Of a DNA stretch of 64,000 nucleotides, positions 58,097 through 64,000 are shown one piece after another (positions within the stretch are counted from its first letter, which is position 1; each line of letters begins with the position of its first letter). The notes beneath the pieces were generated by a model that saw only the letters and a list, made by a program, of their open reading frames with translations, was not told where the DNA came from and did not search any database. Source of the DNA: Actinoalloteichus hoggarensis. GTDB taxonomy: Bacteria; Actinomycetota; Actinomycetes; Mycobacteriales; Pseudonocardiaceae. The DNA is taken from contig NZ_CP022521.1 in the NCBI RefSeq assembly GCF_002234535.1, positions 1 through 64,000 on the forward strand. Direction: 5' to 3'. A program made the position numbers and the translations under genes.

Positions 58097-59881
58097 GTGA
58101 CGACAGAAGACCCTGATAGCGATCGATCACTCGGCACCGCCGATGCCCCGACCACGTCACACGCCGCGACCAGAACCGCGCGGCCGACGACGGACTGGGT
58201 CGTGTTCGGCATCTCGGCGGTGCTCGCGTTGGCGTTCCTGGCGTGGGGAATGCTGGACACCAGCGGACTCGGTGACTTCTCCGGCTCCGCCCTCGGCTGG
58301 CTGATGACCAACACCGGCTGGGTGTTCGTGCTGGCGGCCTCCGGCTTCGTCGTGTTCATCCTGTGGTTGGCGGCAAGCAGGTACGGCAACATCCCACTCG
58401 GCCGCGACGACGAGAAGCCCGAGTTCCGGACCGTCTCGTGGATCGCGATGATGTTCAGTGCCGGTATGGGCATCGGTCTGATGTTCTTCGGTGTTACCGA
58501 GCCGCTTTCGCATTATGCGGCACCGCCGCCCGGCACCGTCGCCGCCGAGACCAACGAGGCGGTGTCGACCGCCATGGCCACCTCGCTGTTCCACTGGACG
58601 CTGCATCCGTGGGCCATCTACGCGGTGCTCGGCCTCGCGATCGCCTACGGCACCTTCCGCCGAGGACGCAGGCAGCTGATCAGCGCCGCCTTCGCGCCGT
58701 TGTTCGGCAGGCGGATGGCCGGCGGACCGATCGGCAGGGTCATCGACATCCTGGCCATCTTCGCCACCCTGTTCGGCTCGGCTACCTCGTTGGGCCTCGG
58801 AGCGCTCCAGATCGGTAGCGGCCTTCAGGAACTGGGCTGGGCGCAGAACCTGAGTACCACGGTCCTCGTGATGATCATCGTCGTCCTGACCATCGCCTTC
58901 ATCGCCTCGGCCGTGTCCGGCGTCGCGAAGGGCATCCAGTGGCTCTCGAACATCAACATGGTCCTCGCGGCGCTGCTCGCGGTGTTCCTGTTCGTGGTCG
59001 GCCCGACGGTGTTGATCCTCAACCTGGTGCCCACCTCCATCGGCGCCTACTTCAACGACCTGGCGATGATGGCCGCCCGCACCGATGCCACCGGCGGCGA
59101 CGTCGTCAACGAATGGCTCTCCGGGTGGACGGTCTTCTACTGGGCCTGGTGGATCTCGTGGGCGCCGTTCGTCGGCCTCTTCATCGCGCGCATCAGTCGA
59201 GGCCGCACCATCCGCCAGTTCGTCAGCGGCGTCATCCTGGTGCCCAGCGCCGTCAGCCTGGTGTGGTTCGCCGTCCTCGGAGGCAGCGCGATCTACGAGC
59301 AGCAACAGGGGATAGACCTGGCGAACGCGGGCGGACAGGAGGCGCAGCTCTTCGGACTGCTCGCCGCGTTCCCACTGTCCGAGGTGGTCAGCGTCCTGGT
59401 CATGGTGCTCGTCGCCATCTTCTTCGTCTCCGGCGCCGACGCGGCCGCCGTCGTCATGGGCACGATGTCCGAACGCGGGTCCATCTCGCCGAGTCGACCC
59501 GTCGTCATCTTCTGGGGCGTGGCCACCGGCGCGGTCGCGGCGATCATGCTGTTGGTGGGCGACGGCAGCGGCGACGCGCTGGCCGGACTCCAGAACCTGA
59601 CCATCCTCGCCGCCGCGCCGTTCGTGCTGGTGATGGTGCTGCTGTGCATGTCGCTGGCCAAGGACCTGCGCAGCGACCCGATGGTTCGACGCAGTGAGAA
59701 GGCGGATGCGGTGATCGAGCAGGCCGTGATCCACGGCAATCAGCGCTTCGCGGGCGACTTCCAGCTTCAGGTCGGTGCCGCGAAGAAGACAGACACCGGT
59801 AAGAAGGGCCCCACGCTGCCCGGCTCGTCGGCGGACGAGTCGCCGATCGGTGACTCCACGAACCAGGACGGGTCGACGTGA
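58097..59881 (+). CDS. BCCT family transporter (betaine/carnitine/choline)
   Basis: Secondary carrier for quaternary ammonium osmolytes, 594 residues with twelve helices. FGISAVLALAFLAWGML starts helix 1. The family signature GMGIGLMFFGVTEPLSHY and the aromatic substrate-box segment WISWAPFVGLFIARISRGRTIRQF are clear, as are HWTLHPWAIYAVLGLAIAY and the C-terminal ADAAAVVMGTMS. GTG 58097. The stop overlaps the next start by four bases (GTGA), making it the first gene of a five-gene operon. Confidence 0.96.
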   Translation: MTTEDPDSDRSLGTADAPTTSHAATRTARPTTDWVVFGISAVLALAFLAWGMLDTSGLGDFSGSALGWLMTNTGWVFVLAASGFVVFILWLAASRYGNIPLGRDDEKPEFRTVSWIAMMFSAGMGIGLMFFGVTEPLSHYAAPPPGTVAAETNEAVSTAMATSLFHWTLHPWAIYAVLGLAIAYGTFRRGRRQLISAAFAPLFGRRMAGGPIGRVIDILAIFATLFGSATSLGLGALQIGSGLQELGWAQNLSTTVLVMIIVVLTIAFIASAVSGVAKGIQWLSNINMVLAALLAVFLFVVGPTVLILNLVPTSIGAYFNDLAMMAARTDATGGDVVNEWLSGWTVFYWAWWISWAPFVGLFIARISRGRTIRQFVSGVILVPSAVSLVWFAVLGGSAIYEQQQGIDLANAGGQEAQLFGLLAAFPLSEVVSVLVMVLVAIFFVSGADAAAVVMGTMSERGSISPSRPVVIFWGVATGAVAAIMLLVGDGSGDALAGLQNLTILAAAPFVLVMVLLCMSLAKDLRSDPMVRRSEKADAVIEQAVIHGNQRFAGDFQLQVGAAKKTDTGKKGPTLPGSSADESPIGDSTNQDGST

Positions 59882-60525
59882 GTCTCTGGGAATACATCGG
59901 CTCGCGATGGGAACAGCTCGGCGTCGACGCCTTCCAACACGCCAGCGCCGTGGTGCAGTGCACGCTGATCGCGGCGATCATCGGCGTGCTGATCGGCATC
60001 GCCGTCTACCGCAGCCCGGCAGGCTCATCGGTGGCGACCGCGCTGACCAGCGCGATCCTGACGGTGCCGTCCTTCGCGCTGTTCGGCCTGCTCATTCCCG
60101 TGCTCGGTCTCGGTGTACCGCCGACGGTGACGGCGCTGGTCCTCTACGCGCTGCTGCCGATCGTGCGGAACACCATCGTCGGCCTCGGCGCGGTCGACCC
60201 GTCGGTGGTCGACGCGGCGCGAGGCATCGGGATGAGCCGATGGAGCGTGCTGACCAGGGTCGAGCTGCGGCTCGCCTGGCCCTCGGTGCTCACCGGGATG
60301 CGGGTCAGCACGCAGATGCTCATGGGCATCCTCGCCATCGCCGCCTACGCCAAGGGCCCCGGCCTGGGCAATCAGATCCTGACCGGCCTGGCCAGGGTCG
60401 GAAGCGCGAACGCGGTCAACTCGGCCATCGCGGGAACGCTCGGCATCATCGCGCTGGCCCTGCTGCTGGACGCGTTGTACATCGTGATCGGCCGACTGAC
60501 CACGTCAAGGGGTGTCCGTGTCTGA
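59878..60525 (+). CDS. OpuC-type ABC transporter permease
   Basis: Inner-membrane component of a glycine betaine/choline/carnitine ABC importer, 215 residues with about six helices. The EAA loop is ILARVELRLA-like: GIGMSRWSVLTRVELRLAWPSVLTGMRVS. TALTSAILTVPSFALFGLLIPVLG precedes it. It overlaps the BCCT gene by four bases. The following ATP-binding gene starts inside its 3' end. Confidence 0.93.
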   Translation: MSLWEYIGSRWEQLGVDAFQHASAVVQCTLIAAIIGVLIGIAVYRSPAGSSVATALTSAILTVPSFALFGLLIPVLGLGVPPTVTALVLYALLPIVRNTIVGLGAVDPSVVDAARGIGMSRWSVLTRVELRLAWPSVLTGMRVSTQMLMGILAIAAYAKGPGLGNQILTGLARVGSANAVNSAIAGTLGIIALALLLDALYIVIGRLTTSRGVRV

Positions 60526-61720
60526 ATCGAGCAGTACGACCGGTGCGAGAGCGCAGACGGGCTCGACGGGCGGGGACAGTGTCGAGATCCACCTCGACGA
60601 GGTCACCAAGCGCTACGGCAACCAGTCGTCGCCCGCCGTCGACTCGGTGACGATGACCATCCCGGCAGGGGAGACGGTGGTCTTCGTCGGTCCGTCCGGC
60701 TGCGGCAAGACGACCACCATGAAGATGATCAACCGCCTGATCGAGCCGACGTCCGGCCGGATCACCATCGGCGGTCGGGACGCGCTCAGCCTGAACCCCG
60801 ACGAACTGCGGCGCAGCATCGGATACGCCATCCAGCAGGTCGGGTTGTTCCCGCACCTGACGGTGGGGGAGAACATCGGCGTGGTGCCCGGCCTGCTCGG
60901 CTGGGACAAGGCGCGGATCAAGGACCGGACGGAGGAGATGCTCGACCTGGTCGGACTTGACGCGAGCGAGTTCATCGGCCGGTTCCCCCGGCAGCTCTCC
61001 GGCGGCCAGCAGCAGCGGATCGGGGTGGCCAGAGCTCTGGCCGCCGACCCACCCGTGTTGCTGATGGACGAGCCCTTCGGCGCGGTCGACCCGATCACCA
61101 GGGGCAACCTGCAGGACGAGTTGATGCGGCTCCAGGCGGAACTGGGCAAGACGATCGTCTTCGTCACCCACGACTTCGACGAGGCGGTCAAGCTCGGCGA
61201 CCGGATCGCCGTGCTCGGCGATCAGTCTCGGATCCTGCAGTACGACACTCCGGAGGCGATCCTGGCCAATCCGGCGGACGACACGGTCGCAGGCTTCGTC
61301 GGCGCCGGTGCCTCGCTCAAGCAGCTCACGCTGCTGCGGGTGCGCGACATCGAGCTGGAGGAGGTGCCGACGGCGTCGGTGGAGGAGGCCCCGGAGGCGC
61401 TGTCGGCCCGGCTCGGCACCCGACCGGGCGCCGTCGGCCTGGTTCTGGACCGGCGGCGCAGGCCGATCCGCTGGGCCACCCGGCGCGAACTGGCCAGGGC
61501 CGGCTCGCTCGCCACGGTGGGGCGGCCGGTCGCCGACAGCGTCGACCGTGCCTCGACCCTCCAGGACGCACTGGAGGCGATCCTGACCGACGACGACGGT
61601 TACGCCGTGGTCACCCGGTCCCGAGGCGAGTACGCGGGCGTGGTCGGCATCGACACACTGATGGCCACCATCCGGCAGCTGCGCGAGCAGCACGAGGGCG
61701 ACGACGGGACCGCGTCGTGA
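60518..61720 (+). CDS. OpuC-type ABC transporter ATP-binding protein with CBS region
   Basis: ATPase of the importer, about 400 residues. Walker A VGPSGCGKTTTMK, Q-loop YAIQQVGLFPHLTV, signature LSGGQQQRIGVARAL, Walker B VLLMDEPFGAVD and the H-loop VTHDFDEA are complete. The C-terminal 130 residues carry CBS-type sequence (VADSVDRASTLQDALEAILTDDDGYAVV), which in OpuA senses ionic strength. GTG 60518 has AAGGGG 5 bases upstream; GTG 60512 is an alternative. It overlaps the permease stop. Confidence 0.95.
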   Translation: MSESSSTTGARAQTGSTGGDSVEIHLDEVTKRYGNQSSPAVDSVTMTIPAGETVVFVGPSGCGKTTTMKMINRLIEPTSGRITIGGRDALSLNPDELRRSIGYAIQQVGLFPHLTVGENIGVVPGLLGWDKARIKDRTEEMLDLVGLDASEFIGRFPRQLSGGQQQRIGVARALAADPPVLLMDEPFGAVDPITRGNLQDELMRLQAELGKTIVFVTHDFDEAVKLGDRIAVLGDQSRILQYDTPEAILANPADDTVAGFVGAGASLKQLTLLRVRDIELEEVPTASVEEAPEALSARLGTRPGAVGLVLDRRRRPIRWATRRELARAGSLATVGRPVADSVDRASTLQDALEAILTDDDGYAVVTRSRGEYAGVVGIDTLMATIRQLREQHEGDDGTAS

Positions 61721-62499
61721 CCACCTCCGTCGCACAGGGTGCGACGCCGGACATGAACTCGGGTTCGCGGCGCGGCGACCGGCTACGACTGTTCATCGAG
61801 CCCGCGATCGTGCTGGCGTTGATCGCCGGGGTGTTGGTCTGGGCGTTCACCAGAGACCTGGACGACATCGAGGCACGCAACATCAACTTCGCGGTGTTGA
61901 CGTCGCTGACCTGGGAGCACATCCAGATCACCGCCATGGTGACGTTGATCGTGCTCCTGGTGGCGGTGCCGTTGGGCATCCTGGTGACCAGGCCGTGGGC
62001 CCGGCTCATCGCACCGGTGGTGCTGATCATCGCCAACATCGGTCAGGCGGCGCCTGCGATCGGCATCCTGGTGTTGTTCTTCCTGTGGACCGGCCAGACG
62101 GGGTTCTGGATCGTGGTGCTGCCCACCGCGCTCTACGCCCTGCTTCCGGTGCTGCGCAACACCATGATCGGCATCCAGCAGGTGGACCCCAGTCTGTTGG
62201 AGGCGGGTCGGGGCGTCGGGATGTCGAACCTCACCGTCCTACGCCGCATCGAACTGCCCCTGGCCGTTCCGTTCGTCCTGGCGGGCCTGCGCACCTCGCT
62301 GGTGCTGGCCGTCGGCGTCGCGACGCTGGCGTTCTTCGTCGGCGGCGGCGGGCTGGGCGAGCTGATCGACGCCGGATACAAGCTCGGCAGGCCGTCGGTC
62401 CTGGTGGTGGGCGCGGCGCTGGCGATGGCCTTGGCACTGTTGGTGGACTGGCTCGGCGGGCTCGCCGAGCGGCTCCTCGGACCGAAGGGACTGCGATGA
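61717..62499 (+). CDS. OpuC-type ABC transporter permease, second
   Basis: Second membrane subunit, 260 residues with six or seven helices and the EAA region GVGMSNLTVLRRIELPLAVPFVLAGLRTS. PVVLIIANIGQAAPAIGILVLFFLW is the conserved pre-loop segment. The start overlaps the ATPase stop (GTGA) and the stop overlaps the binding-protein start (ATGA). Confidence 0.93.
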   Translation: MTTSVAQGATPDMNSGSRRGDRLRLFIEPAIVLALIAGVLVWAFTRDLDDIEARNINFAVLTSLTWEHIQITAMVTLIVLLVAVPLGILVTRPWARLIAPVVLIIANIGQAAPAIGILVLFFLWTGQTGFWIVVLPTALYALLPVLRNTMIGIQQVDPSLLEAGRGVGMSNLTVLRRIELPLAVPFVLAGLRTSLVLAVGVATLAFFVGGGGLGELIDAGYKLGRPSVLVVGAALAMALALLVDWLGGLAERLLGPKGLR

Positions 62500-63488
62500 G
62501 CACGACACGTCGCCGCGTCGCCCTGCTGGGGGCGACGGTGCTGACCTCGGTCTCGGTGCTCGCGGGCTGCGGGCTCAGCTCGGGGGCGGCGCTGTCCCTG
62601 GAAGTCGGGCCGGGCTCGATCCAGGTGAACCCGGCCTTCGAAGACGCGGTCTTCACCGTCGGATCGAAGGACTTCACCGAGAACTGGCTGCTCGGCTACA
62701 TGACGTTGTTCACGCTGTCCGCGGCGGGTGCCGAGGTGCGAGACCTGACCAACATCCAGGGCTCCAACAGCGCGCGCGACGCCCAGGCAGCGGGCCAGAT
62801 CGACATGATGTGGGAGTACACCGGCACGTCCTGGATCTCCTACAACGGCAAGGTCGACCCGATCACGGATGCCGTGGCGCAGTACGACGCGGTCGCCGAG
62901 CTGGACCGGCGGGAACATCAGCTGGTGTGGACGGCGATGTCCCCGGTGGACAACACCTACGCCTTCGCGTTGAACAGGGAGAACGCCGAACGCCTCGGAG
63001 TGGAGACGCTCTCCGACCTGGCGGCGCTCGTCAACGAGGACCCGTCGGCGGCCACGTTCTGCGTGGAGACCGAGTTCGCCAGCCGGAACGACGGGATGCC
63101 GGGTGTGGAGGAGGCCTACGGCTTCAGCGTCCCGCCGGAGAATCTCAACACCCTGGCCATCGGGCCGATCTACCAGGCCACCGCCGACGGCGAGGTCTGC
63201 ACCGTCGGCGAGATCTTCAGCACCGACGGCCGGGTGCTTGGCCTGGACCTGGTGGTCTTGGAGGACGACCGGCTGTTCTTCCCCCGGTACAACGCCTCCG
63301 TCGTGGTCCGTGAGGAGGTCATCGAGGAGTACCCGGAGGTCAGGGAGGTGCTCGACCCGGTGGCCGAGGCGCTGAACAACGACGTGATGCGGGAGCTCAA
63401 CGCGAAGGTCGACGTGGAGGGCCAGGACCCGGATCAGGTGGCCAGGGACTGGCTCATCGAGGAGGGCTTCGTCACAGCGGCCGAGTGA
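62496..63488 (+). CDS. Substrate-binding lipoprotein of the OpuC-type importer
   Basis: A 330-residue lipoprotein that captures the osmolyte outside the membrane. MSTTRRRVALLGATVLTSVSVLAGC is a lipoprotein signal with the lipid Cys at 25 or close by. The mature domain has AVFTVGSKDFTENWLLGYMTL and DMMWEYTGTSWISY, typical of OpuCC/ProX-type binding proteins, followed by VLEDDRLFFPRYNASVVVREEVI. ATG 62496 overlaps the upstream stop. Confidence 0.94.
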   Translation: MSTTRRRVALLGATVLTSVSVLAGCGLSSGAALSLEVGPGSIQVNPAFEDAVFTVGSKDFTENWLLGYMTLFTLSAAGAEVRDLTNIQGSNSARDAQAAGQIDMMWEYTGTSWISYNGKVDPITDAVAQYDAVAELDRREHQLVWTAMSPVDNTYAFALNRENAERLGVETLSDLAALVNEDPSAATFCVETEFASRNDGMPGVEEAYGFSVPPENLNTLAIGPIYQATADGEVCTVGEIFSTDGRVLGLDLVVLEDDRLFFPRYNASVVVREEVIEEYPEVREVLDPVAEALNNDVMRELNAKVDVEGQDPDQVARDWLIEEGFVTAAE

Positions 63489-63492
63489 CGAG

Positions 63493-63518
63493 GACGACGT
63501 GAACGCCCGGACGTCGTC
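63493..63518 (+). terminator. Probable terminator of the osmolyte operon
   Basis: GACGACGT (63493-63500), 10-base loop, ACGTCGTC (63511-63518), directly after the last stop codon. Confidence 0.5.
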
Positions 63519-63747
63519 TCCTCAGGGTCGGCCACCGACCGCCAGGCTCGTGGACGGCCGTGAGGAGGCACGCTCCGCGGGCCAGGCGCGTCGGCGCCCT
63601 GCTCGGCGCCGGGTCGAATCGAACGGCGGGCCGGACACACACCGCCGGCGCCTCGACACGCCACCGGCGCGCATGCCCCGGTGCCCGACCCCGGCGTGTC
63701 GGCCTGCGGCGAGGAACGGGGACGTCGTAACGCGCCTGCCGCCGTGC
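63519..63747. other. Intergenic gap, nothing recognised
   Basis: About 230 bases between the terminator hairpin and the end of the partial gene. No supported gene or RNA seen. Confidence 0.5.
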
Positions 63748-64000
63748 TCAGCCTGCCGCCGAGCGCGGGGCCTGCGCCCTGCCCGACGCGGCCGAAGCAC
63801 CGCCTGCGGTCGACCCGAGCCGTGTGCTCAGGCCGAAACGGCGCAGGAGCTCGTCCTCCACCTGCGCCAGCTCCGCGTCGACCGCCCGGTGCGCGGCTCG
63901 CCGCCGTTCGGCGGGCATCCGTTCCGCCGCCCGGACCGCGGCGAGGAGCTGCCGAAGTCGGGGCTCGATCCCCACGGCGAATCGGGCGTCCTCGTGCTTG
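63748..64000 (-). CDS. Partial hypothetical protein, running off the window edge
   Basis: The frame stays open to the right edge, reading KHEDARFAVGIEPRLRQLLAAVRAAERMPAERRRA and ending in a Gly/Ala/Ser tail. Helical, charged, no motif recognised. The start lies beyond base 64000, or at GTG 63975 inside the window. Confidence 0.5.
   Translation of the reverse strand, partial: KHEDARFAVGIEPRLRQLLAAVRAAERMPAERRRAAHRAVDAELAQVEDELLRRFGLSTRLGSTAGGASAASGRAQAPRSAAG

Overview
The window is high-GC actinobacterial DNA with the chromosome-start gene order dnaA-oriC-dnaN-gnd-recF-dciA-gyrB-gyrA. The first base is the GTG of dnaA. Gene content and protein flavour point to the Pseudonocardiales, possibly an Actinoalloteichus-like genus, but no rRNA is present to settle this.

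Layout. 1-13376: replication initiation and DNA topology genes around oriC (about 2380-2680), ending in a DUF3566 membrane protein translated together with gyrA. 13498-13955: tRNA-Ile(GAT), the tiny DLW-39 protein and tRNA-Ala(TGC). 14196-20750: a lone, very large SARP/STAND regulator on the minus strand, then an FMN reductase, a VOC protein, a methyltransferase and a DUF2020 lipoprotein. 21290-38237: the conserved actinobacterial growth and division region. It holds a CwsA-like protein, ppiA, a rhomboid protease, crgA, a class E sortase, a small membrane protein and trpG/pabA. It ends in the minus-strand operon fhaA-fhaB-pstP-rodA-pbpA-pknA-pknB, which couples Ser/Thr phosphorylation to peptidoglycan synthesis. 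38376-39013: tRNA-Leu(CAG), its terminator and a 74-bp tandem-repeat tract. 39014-43853: a secreted PAF-acetylhydrolase-like esterase, argS and two smaller genes.

43854-54694 is the accessory part. A 1116-residue protein carries a C-terminal isocyanide (isonitrile) synthase domain of the PvcA/DIT1 family behind about 700 residues of largely unrecognised sequence. It has a rare TTA codon near its start and repeated motifs upstream. It is followed by a small Cys-rich ORF, a divergent TetR/methyltransferase pair, two small hypothetical genes, and an HTH-TPR regulator translationally coupled to an APH-fold kinase.

54920-57981 is a copper cluster (membrane protein, YcnI, CopC, CopD). 58097-63488 is one tightly overlapped osmoprotectant-uptake operon: a BCCT carrier followed by a complete OpuC-type ABC importer. 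The window ends in a gene that runs off the right edge.

Main points for follow-up: the isonitrile-synthase fusion gene and its probable bldA/TTA control; DnaA-box clusters outside oriC at about 6517-6555 and 23529-23609, the first sharing a palindrome with oriC; and several tandem-repeat tracts. All calls rest on reading sequence and remembered family features; no database search was run.
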